From: Arthrinium phaeospermum
Lineage: Eukaryota > Ascomycota > Sordariomycetes > Amphisphaeriales > Apiosporaceae
DNA length: 64,000 bases
Assembly: GCA_006503535.1 (NCBI GenBank)
Contig: QYRS01000002.1
Span: forward strand, 1,054,001-1,118,000
Direction: 5' to 3'
Below, piece by piece: positions 22,389 through 36,200 of this stretch. The notes below the pieces were generated by a model, which had not been told where the DNA came from, ran no database searches, and saw nothing but the letters and a program-made list of their open reading frames with translations. Position 1 is the first letter of the stretch. Every line of letters starts with the position of its first letter. The position numbers and the translations under genes are program-made.

Positions 22389-25300
22389 ATGCCTCCGAAG
22401 CGCAAGAGAAACGAGCCAGCCTCCGACACCCCTCGACCATCTCCCCATCGGCCTATAGACACAAGTCTAGCCCAACATGACCGAGACGGGTACGATGGAG
22501 GGAACCGCCGTCGTTCTGGTAATACCGGTGGTAGGAACACACGATCGAGGAATGCCGAGCGCCGCGATTCCAATGCGTCGATGAACCAGGCTACCAACAA
22601 CCGTGGCCCCATCACCTCGCCTGTCGCGCGCCCGACTAGTTCAGCGTCGCAAAAGGCGCCACAGCCTGTGAACATACCGCCGCCAGCAACGCCCACCGCG
22701 TCCATGGCTCCTCCTCCGTCTCCAGTCATGTCGTCAAACTACACATACGCGGTGCTGACGAGTCCTCGCTTATCGGCGTGGAAGCAAAGCGGCCGCCAAG
22801 AGGTCATTGATCATGGCATTGCCTCGCGAAACGACGAGGATGTTGAAGAGATCGCTACGATATCCCAAGAATTCGCTCGCGCCGTCATGGAGAACCGACT
22901 TGACCCAACCGAGGCCGGCTCATGCATCAAGGGAATACTTGGCCCACAGCCTGACACTGACGACAGCCAGGGCATGGACTTCACCTTTAATGCGCATGAC
23001 CTCTTTGTTGACACCATCTCCATGTTCTTCGACACCGACGATGAAGCCTCTAAACCTCGTTTTCGCGACTTCATTGTTGCTTCTGAAGTATCGCCCGAAC
23101 TCCTCAGACAGGCCCTCGACGTGTCGGTCATAGATAAGCTAGGCTTGGTCCGGAATACCTTCGCACGAATGGGCATTCGCTACGCGACAAATATTCTATA
23201 CCGCCAGAATAATTACAACCTCCTTCGAGAAGAGTCCGAGGGCTTCGCCAAGCTCATCACAGAGCTGTACTGGACACCGCATAGCTTAAATCAAGAGCAG
23301 CTCACCCGAGCAGGCGTCGAAGCTGGATTCGAGCGTATCAAAGGTCTGATTGGCACGTTTGACATGGATGTTGGCCGGGTCCTGGATATTGTGATTGATG
23401 TCTTTGCCTCTACAATGATGAGGACTTTCCGCTACTTCACCATGTTTCTCAGAGTCAGTTCGTGGTGGCCATCAAGTCAAATCGAGAACTACGACCCTGT
23501 TCTCACCGGCGGTCTTCCACGATGGGCTTTACCAGGCGCCTCATTCCAACTGACTCCTGACGAACAAGCCGACATGGACTACAGGCGAGTGCAACGAGAC
23601 ACTGCTTTCTGGGACCGAGCTCGGGAAGCTCACCTCGACGCTTTCTTTGAGCTGGGAGGTAGACGAGCCACAGATGCAGACATTGAGTCTTTTCTCAACA
23701 CAGCACCAAGTTCACGAGCGAAGACCGAGTTCGAACTAGAATGGATCAAGGCAACGAAGACGCTCCCTCCCAGTGGCAATCAGACAGCAGCCCAGCTTTT
23801 CGGATTCAAGCTCCGGTTCTATACTTCACAGGCACGCGACAAGGACGAGATCATCCCAGCAAACCTGTTCTATCTCGCAGCTTATCTGATCAAAGTTGGT
23901 TTCTTCTCCCTTCCCGATTTGTATCCCCATTTATGGCCAGAGGATGAGAAGATGGAGGCAGTGAGGGAGAGACGTGCACAGGAGCTCGAAGAGAAGGAGA
24001 AGAAAGACAGGCAAGGAGCGGAGCCTAATGCATTGCTCAAAGCTGGCGCATTGCCCGATGATACTCTCCCCTCGCTGCCCACTCGTTCTCGCGACCTGCA
24101 AACCACGAAACCTGAGGCGGAATCTAAAGAAGCCAGCGCGAAGGCCTCTCTAGAAGAGAGTCTTCCTGAGCCAAAGGAGGTTCTCAAAGTGGATCTGGTT
24201 CAGCACCTCTTACTAATTGGCGCCATCCCTGAAGCCCTTTTCCTACTTGGGCGCTTCCCATGGCTAACGGAAGCGTATCCGGATGAGATCATCTCACCTA
24301 TCAACCGTATACTGCTTTATTCGATTGAAAAGGTTTATCAGGACACACGACCAAGAGAGACCACGCCTGTCACAGCCAACTCCTGCAAGCGGGAGTTAGC
24401 CGTAGATCAATCTGGAGTCTCTAAGGGGAGTGTGAAGCTGACTGAACGGGAACCACCAAAACCTCTCAAGTGGCCTCATGCAAATGGTTTCAACAGGGGC
24501 CTCCCGTACGAGTATTATCTCAAGGAATGGTCGGACAACGTACCGGTCTGCCACACGGTCGATGATGTCTTCACGCTTTGCGGCACCTTACTCAATGTCT
24601 CTGGTGTGAATATCGGAAGATCACCTGCCTTGCTGAAGAAACTCACAGCTATCGGCTCCAGAAGTCTCCATCAAGATACTTCGCAAACCAACCTCGACAG
24701 GTGGCAAGAGCTATTGAAACGCGTCATTGTTCCCGCCTTGAACCTGGCAAACTCCAATGTCGACGTTGTTGACGCTGTCTGGAGTCTCCTGAAGCACTAT
24801 CCTAGCCAAGTGCGATATAACATATACGCCGAATGCTACGAAGGCCAAATCTCCCGAGTTCCGGCCATGACGAAGGCTTTCAAATACGCTCGCTTGGACA
24901 CTTTGGCGATTTTGAAGCGCCTGTCATTGCAGAATATCTCCAGCTCCGCCAAACACCTGGCCAAGGTCGCCCTATTCTCGCCGGGTATCGTCTGCAAGGT
25001 TGCCCTCGACCAGATCGAAGCTTACAGCAACTTGATTGAAGCGTTCGTCGAGTGTGCCAAGTATTTCACCGATCTTGGCCATGATGTCCTGGTTTGGTCG
25101 CTCATGAGCTCCCTCGGTGGCAAGCAGCGCAGTAGGACCCAAGAAGGTTCTGTGCTCCTGACAAGCAAATGGCTGCAAGCTCTATCCAAGTTCTCCGGAA
25201 AGGTTTTCCGTCGCTATGGCAATATGAACCCCACCCCTCTCATCCAATATGTTAATGACCAGCTTTCCCGCGGCAACTCGACCGACCTTGTCATTCTGCG

Positions 25301-28300
25301 CGAGCTGGTCACGTCCATGGGCGGCATTGTCTCGGATATCGACTTTACCGATGCCCAGTTGGCCGCTCTTAGTGGTGGTGAGGAGCTGAGGCGCCAGACA
25401 TTTATCAATCTAGGCGACAAGCGTTTCGAATCCACCAAGAGTGGTTCCCGCTTTATGAAAGCTTTGGTCCAAACCGAGCTTGCCCCCCGACTTCTGACAA
25501 ATATGGCACAGTATAGACAGTCCGCCATCTATCACCTTTCTGAGAATGACACGCACATCAAATACATAGCCACCCTCATTGACGACTCCCAGCAAGCCCT
25601 TGTTCAGTATGTAGAATTGCTCCGAAGCAACCTTCAGCCCGAGGAATTCGATACCCTCGTTCCCAGTATTTCCGAGCTCATGACTGAATACGGTCTTGAT
25701 GCGGATCTGGCCTTTTTGATCGGGCGTGTCAGTCTTGCGCATTACCTAACCGGCCCAGGTGTGGGTGGTTTCAAGGGACGAAGCCTTTCGTCAAGCACAC
25801 CTGTTGAATCTGCAGCTGATACGGAGGGCGATATTCCTATGGAGACCAAGGACGAGAGCAGCAGTGGTTTGCTGGCGCCCCAGTTATCCGAGGATCAGAT
25901 GGTAATCGATGGCCAAGACAACAAAGTACCGTCTGTGGAGGGCCCTTCGACCCTGAGCGCGATTTCGCAGAAGCCAGATCATTTCTTGGAAGTACTGAAT
26001 CCCATCGTTCAAGCCGTTCAGGCTCAGATGCCATCTGATCTCTGGAGCTCCGTCAGTCCCGAATTCTATGTCCTGTTCTGGGCATTACAGACGAGCGACC
26101 TCAGCATCCCAGCCAGCAGCTACAATGCTGAGACTGTCCGGATATCCAGGGAACTGGATTTCATCAAAAAGGACCGCAGCGACATGACCAAACTGGGCCA
26201 GGACAAGAGCAGGCGCAGGCGCGACGAGCTTACCCAAATCGCGTCGAAGTTGACCACGGAAGTCAACCACGTGAAAGAGAGAGTAGGCAAAACCAAGGTT
26301 ATGCTGCTCAAGTCTGCCCCAGCCTGGATTTCAGGCGGTATGGATAAGTCGAATGCCGTCGCAGATGTCCTGATCGAGGAATGCATTGTCCCACGAATGC
26401 TGCTCTCCCCAGGTGATGCGGACTTCTGCCACAAGATGATCAGATTCTTGCACGACAACCAGGTGGCCAACTTTAAAATCACGGCTCTCTATGAGCGCTT
26501 CTTTAGCGTCAATAGGCTTCGGTCCATGCTTTTCAGCTGTAGCATTCGCGAGGCTGAGTTTTTGGGACGGTTCATCAAGCTTTCTCTCGGGGACCTGGCC
26601 AAGTGGCACAAGAGCAAAGACGCTTATGAAAAAGAGGCTACCAGAAATGGCAAACACGCTGGTTTTGCCATCACAGTTGATGAGGAGGGCAAGCCTTCGT
26701 CGACGATGGAACATGATCACTTCCGTGACCAACTGTGGACATGGCATAGGAATTTGTGCGCAGCACTGAGGTCTTGCCTCCAAGGAACAGAGTGGATGCA
26801 CATCCGCAACGCCATAACCATCCTCAAAGCAGTTCTTGATTACTTCCCGGCAGTCGACTTCATGGGCAGACAGTTTATGCAACTTCTGCAGAAGATTGCG
26901 GAGCGTGAAGCAGCAACCAAGAATAATGAAGACGGCCAGAGCCACCGCGTCGACTTGTCTGTCACTGCCAACACGGCTGCTTCGGCTCTGAAGAAGCACG
27001 AATCCAAATGGGTTATGGTGCAGGCTTTCCGATCCAACGTCGTAAGTAAACCATTGCCGATGTCCATACAACCGAATCCTAACCCCAAGCAGACCGGCGA
27101 CACATCTGAAGAAAAGAAGGCAGCAGACACAAGTAAGCCGGCAAGCCTCCGGCCCAGCGCGCCAGAGTTCAAGCCTGCGAGGTAAGTCCCCCGTACAGAC
27201 CAATCGCTTTCACAGATTACCTAACCTTGCCATAGCGCTGCTGGACGATCGAGAACCACTGCCGAGGACGAAGATGGCGAGGTGAAGGATCATAGACCTG
27301 GCTCTGCAGCCTCGGCAGACGCTCAAAGGAAGGATACAGAGAATCTACCATCGTCCTCACACAAGCCGAATACACTGCCACAAAAGGCGGAGCTTGCTAG
27401 ACCAGGACGACCGAGCACACCAACTGCGCGCCCGTCAACCCAGTCCCCAGTACCTAACAGACGAGAACCACTGAAGTCTTCGACTCTACCTAGCCTCCCG
27501 CCTGGTTTGCCTAGTCGGCCCGACGTGCCACTCCCCGGCCACTTCAGACAAGATGAGTACGCCCAAGTTCGTGCCGTGGCCGAAAGCGGGCATACTCGTG
27601 AACACCGAGATACCCGAGAGCGTAGGGATGTGAGGGAAACTCGAGAACCACGCGAGCCAAGAGAGCCGAGACCTAGCGAAGCCACAAGAGGCAACCGGCC
27701 GCCAAGAGAGTCCTTCAGCAATGATAGACGCCCCACCGATAGCCTTCCCAGGGAAGCGTCTCGTTCTGACCGGGATCGGACCACGCCACGGGCCGACGGC
27801 CCACCTCGCTGGGAACCACCGTCTACCCATGATAGAGAGACTCGCTCATCCCGAGACCGTGCAGCGTCTGCGACTGCCGGACGCACCACGGACTCTGCCC
27901 GGGGTCCAAGAGATGCGCAGGCAGATCCCAAATCGATGCCCCCTCCTGGCCAAGGAGGTGAAGCGCCGGGCCCAACAGTCAATCCTGAAAGAGCACGTCT
28001 TATTGGTGCCGATGCGCCGGATACCCTCGTCAATCCCGCCCGCGCGGCTTTGATGGCCGATTCGAGGCCAGGCCGTCCATCGAGAGAGGAAAGCCGCGAT
28101 CGTGGTAGCCGTCACCACTCGCCTGCGCGAAAGACGGAGCGTTCCGAAACACGATCCGGTGAGCCGACTCGGGATGATCGCTCATCTCGCGCGTATCGTG
28201 GGGATCATCAGACACCTTCCAGAGACGACCGAGCTGAGCCAGTTCCTTCTACGGGCCATCGGGCTGATAGGGAAATCGACCGCGCACTTCCGGAAAAGGC

Positions 28301-29783
28301 GCGAGATGTTGGAAGCGTCTTTCAGCCAACTCCTACGGGGGCCCGTGCAGAGTCAGAACGCCTCAGAGCAAGCCAGCAGGACCCCAACTATGGACGATTG
28401 AACGCCATCCCGTCAGTGACAGACATGCCAACAAACACCCCTGATGGCCCTCGAGGACGAGGTCGTAATATGACACGTCCTCCGCCGCCGCAGAATCAGC
28501 AACAGCCTGGACGTGGTGATGGCAGATATCCAAACATGGATGCGCCCCCAAGAGGGGCATCTCCCGAGAGGCATATGCCGCCTACGGGGCCTGCGTCGTC
28601 TAGGCCACGTCGTGGCCCGCAAGCTGCTGGATCCGGGAATGCCCCCGCCAACTCGCCGTCAGCGCCCAGTGGTTCAGGTCCAGGCATCCACCCAGACCGT
28701 CTCAGACAGCTAGGTCCTGGAGCACAGCCGTCTTCTCCGCAGCCAGCATTCCCTGGCTCCGGGGTCAACTCTGTCGGTGTTCATCCTGATCGCATGAACC
28801 AGATCGGGGCGAACCAGCCGCCCAGTGGTCCATCTCAGCATGGCAGGACACTGCCGCCATTGCAGACACCAGACAGGCCGTCCATGCCTCCCAGTCATGG
28901 AAGTCATGGAGGTTCTCGTCAGCCTTCTGGGCCAATGCCTATCACCCCGGGCACCGATAGAAGCAACGGCCCGTCTGTGCCAACTGGTCCTTCAGGGTCT
29001 ACTGATCGGGCAAAGGGTGGAAGCCGAAGACAGCTTGCTGGCATCAACAATCTTCTTTCTGGCGCCGATCCGGCTGCTGGGCGTGGGGGCAGTTTGCGAG
29101 GGCGTAGTTCGCGTAGCAACCTTGCCGGCTCTGATGCTCAGGTGCTCACAGGAGCATCGCCCGTGTCGACGCCTGTGCACGAGCGCCCCGAATCTTTCCC
29201 AGATCGCGTAGAGCAACCCAGTTCGTCTCGTGGTGGTGCCAATGGTGATGAGCGGTCGAGTCGTGGTGACCGTGAACGAAGCCGGCGTCACCATGACCAG
29301 TCGGAACGCGTTCCCCGCAGTCGTGACCAGAGCCCAAGCCGTGATTCAAGATCAAAAGAACATCGAGAATACCACGAGCGGGAGCCTGGCGCCGGCGTAC
29401 CTGGCAGTGGGGCCAGAGACGGTGGTAGAGAATTTTCGCGGCGATCCGGTCGGGAGTCTTCGAGTAACGTTCGGGACTCTCAGTTCGGCGGTCGTCCCGA
29501 AATGGTGGGCAATGGGCGTGGTGATGGTGGAGGACGGGAGTCTCGCCACCGTGGCGGCGACGGAGGTAGCGGCCGACACGACGAACACTCGCGCAGCGGT
29601 GGAGGCGGCCGAGGAGGAGGCAGCCATGGAAGTGGAATCGGCGGAACCCCACGGGGCGAGGACCATAGGTCTAGAGAACCAAGAGGCGAGGACGGCGGGC
29701 GTAGCGGTCGAAAGCGCCGAAGCGAGGAGGGAGGCTACTCGGCACCGACACCCGACAGCCACAAGAGACAGAGACAGCGCTAG
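22389..29783 (+). CDS. tho2: THO complex subunit 2, mRNA transcription-export scaffold
   Basis: Tho2 is the large scaffold of the THO/TREX complex, which couples transcription to mRNP packaging and export and limits R-loops. Exons are 22389..27041, 27093..27181 and 27236..29783, giving 2429 residues. A disordered N terminus (MPPKRKRNEP, then Pro/Arg/Ser) precedes a long alpha-helical core to about residue 1570 that matches fungal Tho2 proteins (for example KWPHANGFNRGLPYEYYLKE, then LTRAGVEAGFERIKGLIGTF in the N-terminal part). The final 850 residues are low complexity, built from RE, RD, RS, PP and SG runs, a positively charged tail likely to bind nucleic acid. The 51-base intron 27042-27092 has GTAAGT, a CCTAAC branch and CAG; it is a multiple of three and stop-free, so retention would add 17 residues. 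The second intron is 54 bases. Confidence 0.88.
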
Positions 29784-31283
29784 GAGCGCCCGAGGTATTA
29801 CCCATTGTGATGTCGCCTGTCCGAACATGTATACACCCTGTACATCATACGAAAGAGAGAAAGAGAGAGATGCGGGCGAGCAAGCAGAAGCAGCAGCAGC
29901 AGATTTTACAGTCAGAGCAAAACAACCGGTCGCTACTCTCAGCAATTGGAATTTCCTATAAACAAATCACACATCGTTTACTTCATCTACATTGGTCGGA
30001 TTCCTTTTTATTATGTTTTCCGCGACAACGACGAAGGCATTGCCATGGGCGTTCAGGGGAAAAGGGAAATTACTAGAGGGAAAACGAGAAGAGCAAGTCA
30101 CCCAGCATGTCCTGGAAGGCCTTGCGAGTGAATTCTCTCTCACATGATATCGTTATTTCTTCGGCATCTTGGTTCAGGCACAAGACAGGCAGGGCCGGAT
30201 CGAGCAGACCCCCAATAAGCGAGATTGACGAATAATAATTCTTTCTTCGATTCTACTTTTCGGGGCTTCCCTACTGCTGCTAGCGGAGGCGCCATTTTCC
30301 CATCCTCGAGATACCCGCCCCGGACGAATCTGATTAGACACGGAAGACTTGTGATACCCCCACCCATATTGAGCCGGCGTTTTTCTGAACTTTTATACCA
30401 CTTCGACTTTCGTAATTGCTGCATCCGCAGCGGCATTGTATACATACGCTATCGACGACAGCAAACGGAGTTTTGGGTGTTGCGACGGGGATGGACGGAT
30501 GGATGGATGGACGGGGTTAGGTTGTCTTATGCATATGATAAAGGAGAGATGAGACTGGACTAATGAGATGATTTCTTTTATTTATTCTTGTAAGCTCATT
30601 CTTCGCCCCTCCGAATTAAGCACGCACTTCATTCTGTATGCGTGCTCCTTAAGGGGCGGGGGAAAGACTTTTAGGCAATGGTGAAGTGAGTACGGCCGCC
30701 GGTATTGCGGACTTGTGACATTATACTTAGACGGAGACGGCCTTTTGAAAAGACGGGGAATGGCAGAAAGGCACCTTTATAGGCGTCTATCACGATGACA
30801 CGAGTTTCCAAATGAGCATATCTCCAAGTTGCAGTTTTCACAGTTGGGTCGATTGGATTCATCGTTTAATACGTCCTCAATACGACCCTTCCACATATTG
30901 CAGTAAACAAGCTGATAATTCAAGGAAGTGCCTTAATAGTAGGTACATTGCAAGATATGGCAAGAGTAAGATGCACAACGAAGCCAGAAGTGTAAAGGTA
31001 GGTAGTAATCTAATTGTAATGAATTGTATAAAGTGTTGGTATATATGCCTGTAATGGATGCTGCCTTCCTGGACGCCGAACTGAAGAGATCCAAACCAGC
31101 CAGCCAATCAGAAAATAAATCATTTGGTGGTATCTCGATGCGATAAAAAAAATAACTTGAAAGGAAAAGCCAGGTTACTTCAGCATGTGTGAATAGGGGC
31201 TACGTGGTATCGTTACAGCTTCATCAAGGATGGTGGGTATATGCTCTCGTATTCTGTTGTCCCGCTCCTTTTCTTTTCGTTGG
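29784..31283. other. Convergent 3' flanks of tho2 and the TMEM184-type gene
   Basis: 1.5 kb between two converging stop codons, so it should hold both 3' UTRs and polyadenylation regions. It is moderately A+T rich, with a GGAT tetranucleotide run near 30497-30508. No gene or RNA was recognised. Confidence 0.6.
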
Positions 31284-33205
31284 TTAAAACGCGCCGCCGG
31301 GTCCGCCGGGTCCGCCTGGTGGCGGCGGTGGCCCTCTGTCGCCCCATAGAGCGTTTCCAACTTTCATCTGTGTAGATGTTCGGTTCGGCCTGCTGAAACT
31401 ACCATTCCGATGCTGTCGTTGGTAGTATTGTCGTTCACTCTCCATGTAAGGGGTGCCATTGTGCTGCGGGCGCATAGGTTCGCCTAAATCGCCATCATCG
31501 CCTGCATACGGCTGATAGGGCCTAAAGGCCGAATTCGGCGGTGCTGCTAGTGGTCCGTCGTAAAACGGGCCCCCATGCGGATCTTGAAATGGCGGGCTGG
31601 CGTGTCGGGGCGGCGATCCAGAGATGCCTTGAGCGTGGTCCATCAATGCAGCATTTTCCTCGGGAATGCCTGACAAGTTATGTTGCACAGGCATCCCGAA
31701 CTGACTCCGACGGAACTCGCTGGCTATTGGCAAGTGGTCGGTGCTTTTGGTGCCTGGGTCGTTTCCGTAAGGCTTCATGGGATAGCTCGTGTCGACGCCG
31801 TCCGTCTTGGCCGAGTAGCTAGTGTCGTTGTGGCGCTTCTTAACGCCAACAAAGAGCCATCGAATGCCACGGCCAAACGATTTGATAATATCCCAAAGGT
31901 TCAGGGCATCGAGTATAGCCATGAGACCCAGCGGGCCTCCTTTCGGGTTGCCGCGCTCGTTTTCTCGGATTCCCAAACCCAGAGATGGGTCAGAGGGCGG
32001 GTAATAAGATGCTTTGGCGCCAGGAACATATGGCTGGTAGGGGAAGGCCCAAATATGCAGAATAGCAAAGACAGCCATCTCGAAGCAGAGAAGGAGAGAC
32101 GGGATGCCGACCTTGAGGTCAGGATAGGCCAAAACCTCATTGGCCTTTATAATGCCCAACGTGGATGTGCCCACGGAAATGGCAGTGGTTTGCCAAAAAG
32201 ACAGGAAAATGACGAGTTTGATGGCCAAGACCTTCAGGAAGGGTCTATGCTCGGCCAGGGGTTCCTTCATCTGTATGTAGAATTGAATGAGACAGAACAT
32301 AGCAATAGTCACGGCCAGCGATTCAACGACGAGGACCTGCAGCAAAGGATATGGTTAGAGGCGCATGCTCGCGAAAAGATAGGGAGGGGGGCCAAAGACT
32401 TACCCAAATGTGGGCAAAGACGGGGTTGTTCGACGTTTCGCAGTAACGGTCGAAATACTCGGTCACCACGGCAGTTATAGTCATGGCCACTCGGATGAAG
32501 CAGTAGTGATATACGCCAATCCAGACAATGTTGAACCAAGTCAGCCCGCTCTTTGGGGTCCTCCAAGCACCACGCTCGCCTCCACAGCATTTGGCAAACC
32601 AGGTGACGGGCCACACCCATGGTTGCACGGGGGACATGTGGCGAAAGTAGTCCTTCTGCTCGTGCAAGTTGGGGGCAACATAGTGGCACATGAGGGCAAA
32701 GAAGGAGGAAATGGCGAAGGCTTCGTAACAGTCGCTGATGACCTGGTAGTAGACGGCATGCCAGTACTTCCAGATGCACAGGAAGGCCGAGATGGAGTAG
32801 ATGGGAATCATGAACAGAATGCGAATGATGTGTTTCTGCTCGCGGGGCTTCGTGTAGTTGAGGGCATGCATCCATACCAAGTATAAACTCGTCATGGTTG
32901 CTATGACAGCGCAGCCGCCTCCAATAATGATGGCCAGCATGTGGAAGGTAAAGCCGGGCACGATCTGGACTTCGGAACCGACTGTTGGTGGTCAGCATCA
33001 TGTTTGGTACTTAGTTTGTCCTATCAATCCTCTTCTTGGGGGTTCATCTTGGCGCTCGGGAGGCGCATGCAGGACAAGACGGGATGATCAAGGCTTATTT
33101 GGAGCCAAGACGTTTTTTGGAGGTGCGATTCGTCCACCTAGAAGTGGACAGAGCCATTGACTTACCTCGCAGTTCCTCCATCGTGGTATTACATGTGAAA
33201 TTCAT
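31284..33205 (-). CDS. TMEM184 / organic solute transporter alpha-type membrane protein (DUF300)
   Basis: A seven-helix membrane protein of the Ost-alpha/TMEM184 family (Pfam Solute_trans_a). Exons are 33166..33205, 32404..32981 and 31284..32336, with introns of 184 and 67 bases; the product is 556 residues. The short luminal N terminus has two N-glycosylation sequons (NFT, NTT). The core shows family segments: YFRHMSPVQPWVWPVTWFAKCC (loop), AFAISSFFALMCHYVAPNLHEQ, PLAEHRPFLKVLAIKLVIFLSFWQ, and LLCFEMAVFAILHIWAFPYQPY. Helices are followed by a cytosolic tail of about 200 residues rich in Pro, Gly, Asp and Ser, ending in a PPPPPGGPGGPGGAF stretch. In animals the family moves bile-acid-like solutes or acts on endosomes. 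The fungal substrate is unknown. Exon 1 was chosen because it splices in frame through a GCTGACC branch and CAG. Confidence 0.85.
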
Positions 33206-36200
33206 ATTTGCGGTTTGCGGTGTCGTATCGACGGCATTCGGACCCAGATTCTCTTCGCTCCTTCCCCAAGTAAAACCATTCGAGTCCAGTCGGTCCAGTC
33301 GCTTCTACTGCAATCGCGTATTCTTGTCGTGTCGCGGATCCCGTTCCTGACAGCTTGGCACTTGTTTGCAGCGCTCGCGCTTGCCACCAAATCCCTCTCG
33401 GTCTCAGCGCCTACAATATTGGGCGTCCTGTCGCGATGGTCGGAGTGCGGTGAGGTCGGCGCAGCGCAGGAGAGTGCTGCTAGGCGTAGACAATTTGTAG
33501 GAATCAACAACGGTCGGAAAGGGCGGGTTGCAGCCAGGTCAAATGCAAGTGTCAAATGAATATGGGTACAAGAAAAGTTGGCCCTTGTTGCGACGTTGCG
33601 AAACCAAGGAGCTTCGATCATAAAACAGATTGTGCCAAGAGAGAGAAACAGACTAGTTGGGACCCAGGTGCTATATATGTGACCTGCAATAAGGGAGAGG
33701 CAGTTTTGGTCGAGAATACGGGCGTTGGACTGCGATCAATTGCGGTTTGGTTTGCTATGCAAAGATAAAACTAGTAATACTGTCCCGACCAACACAAAGA
33801 AGTGGCAGTGTCGGAATGACGGTGTGGGCGTGAACGTGGTTTGTATTACTACGCCATTTGGCATCACCATCTCGAAGCAATGGGATTGGGGAGTCGAAGT
33901 GATGGTAGGCAGTAAGTAGTAGGCTGCAGAGAATGTGCAGTGTGCTGGCAGAAGTGCTGGGCCAGGCGGGTGCGACGCAAGAGGCGCAGCTTTGTGCGAC
34001 GAGAGGGCCCCTACGAATTCAGCGAATCAGGCCGAGATTGCAGGGTTGCACCTGTAACAACAGCCCATCGAGGCCAGGGAAGAGGGGCAGAAGGGGTCCT
34101 CTTTCTCGCCCTCCAAGCCCGACAGCGAGCCGACAGCGAACCAAACCGCCGGGGTCGTACTTGCTGCCCGTCGGGGGCACTTAAGGCTGACCTGCCTGTG
34201 GTTGCATGAAATGAAGGCCGCTAGAACTTGCCTATCACCACTAACGGACAGCAGGGCCCCCCCTTCTGTGCCCTCCACTGAGGGTATCAAAAAAGGGTAT
34301 CCATGTCGGATTCCAGAACCATATCCCATCCGTCAATGCAACTGCCCATCTGATCCGGCGTATAAAGGCACGCGTGCATCCCTATTCGCGCGCGCGCAAT
34401 CTCATCGCAATAACCTTACAATAACCTTTTAACTTCCCGTCGGATGGGCACACCATCGCTCCGCCGTCTGTGTCCCCTATCCGCCCATGCTTCCCAAGTC
34501 CCAACGCTCCAGGCCCGCCAAGGCTGGATGCATGGACCGGCCGGTCGAAGGTCGGACATAAGATGAGATAGAAATAGGACGACCCATAGAAGCATGCACC
34601 GAGGTAGAGACGCACCTAGTGTCAGACGACTACAATCTCATTTATGCCCGAGTGCCGCTGCGAGGCAGACTCGATTCAATATTGCGGCCTACGTACGGGC
34701 TGTAAATGTGGCGAAGCACCTTCTTCTACCCTCAACACTTACCCATTACCATTGCCGGATTCCGTCAATTGTCTGGGCATCCCCTCTTCTCAACACCGCC
34801 TGGCAATAGAAGAGGGGATACGGTAGTGCAAACTTGCGCCGTTCGTGGACCTCAATGTCCGCTGCATCTTCTAGCACGAGGAAGCAGCAGCAGCAGGGGG
34901 TGATTCTCGCAGCTTGACACGAGGTCATCGGGGTCTAAGACATACAGCTACACGCCTACCAACAAAGCTTACTTCTCAAGACAGGTGAATCCGCATCGGC
35001 GATGGGGTTGAGGCCGGCAATTCGGGTGGCAGGCCATACCATGGTGTGCAGGTTCTCCGCAAAGCTCTCATCGCAGCCATGCTATGCTGGTGGACGTCAC
35101 TATATTCCAGGCTCTCCCAGGGGGGGGTATTCGCCGTTTCTTCGAGCCGACTTTGGGATACCCTGTTAATCCCAAGAGAAATGTTACCTGACGCCAAGAG
35201 TTGGTAGGTATAGTTGGTGGAACACCACACATCAAGAGAGCCACCTCGCCGTAGTGTGCGTCCTTATGCAGGGCTCGCCTGCTCCGCCGGCAGGTGAGTG
35301 AGACAAGAACCGAGACACAGCGCAGTCAAGGGTCGCTGCGACCGATTCTGTGTTTCCTTTCCCCCCAGGGAGGAGGATATGGTTCGGATGACTCTGCATG
35401 AACTACAAAAAGCAAGATCTCGTCCGATCATTTGCTCCCTTCCCCTTGGGATGACCCCAACGAACAGACGGTGCCTCAACCAAAAGGTAAGACGAGGAGG
35501 AAAGGGGAAGGGGAGAAAAGGGGCAAAGAACTTGTACCTTGCCTTTCGCCTCTCTACTCGATTTGACCTCCGCCATTGAAGCCTATCGCAAACGTTACTT
35601 TACCGCATAAGGATTTGAGCTGTGAGCTGGAAGGAAAGCCGTCACGGAGCGTGTCGCGCCCGGAAGCTTGACCGGAACCGCGTCTCGAGTACCATTGCCG
35701 GAGCTCGCCCCAGAGCTGCGAATGAACGGCCCCTGTCACATGGAATGGTAACACCGCAGCGGCCCCCTACTCTTGTGGCGCGGTCTGCCGAGAGTCAATC
35801 AGCCCCCTCGGGCGTCGATTCACGCCTCACCAGTAAAAGCAATGCCACTGAGCAAATTAGAAAAAGCAGGAGGCAGTATCAGCCACCGCATCATAGCGCC
35901 GGCACTTCCAGGGCGCATCGGGTGTGCCCTCCGGAAAAAGGAAAATGCAACTGTGAGCTCGGAGATAGTCAGGTGGCATAGGACTTCCAAACATGTGAAT
36001 GTTGCCAATGCCTCTGTCGTGCCAATCATAAACGCCTTGCCGTAAGGTCCCGAGAGAAATCTAGTAAAAATTGAAACCCCGAACACCCGGGTCGTCGGTG
36101 ATGAGCCCCGCACGCCGCCGGAGATGGGCAACGGAGGGGGGGGTGCTCGACCTCACACGTGACATGCAGATTCATAGTCAATGTCCTTGAGATACTTGAA

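Noticed and set aside
26331..27203. 290-codon minus-strand open frame inside tho2
   Set aside because: Antisense shadow of a clearly coding exon; no domain or start support.
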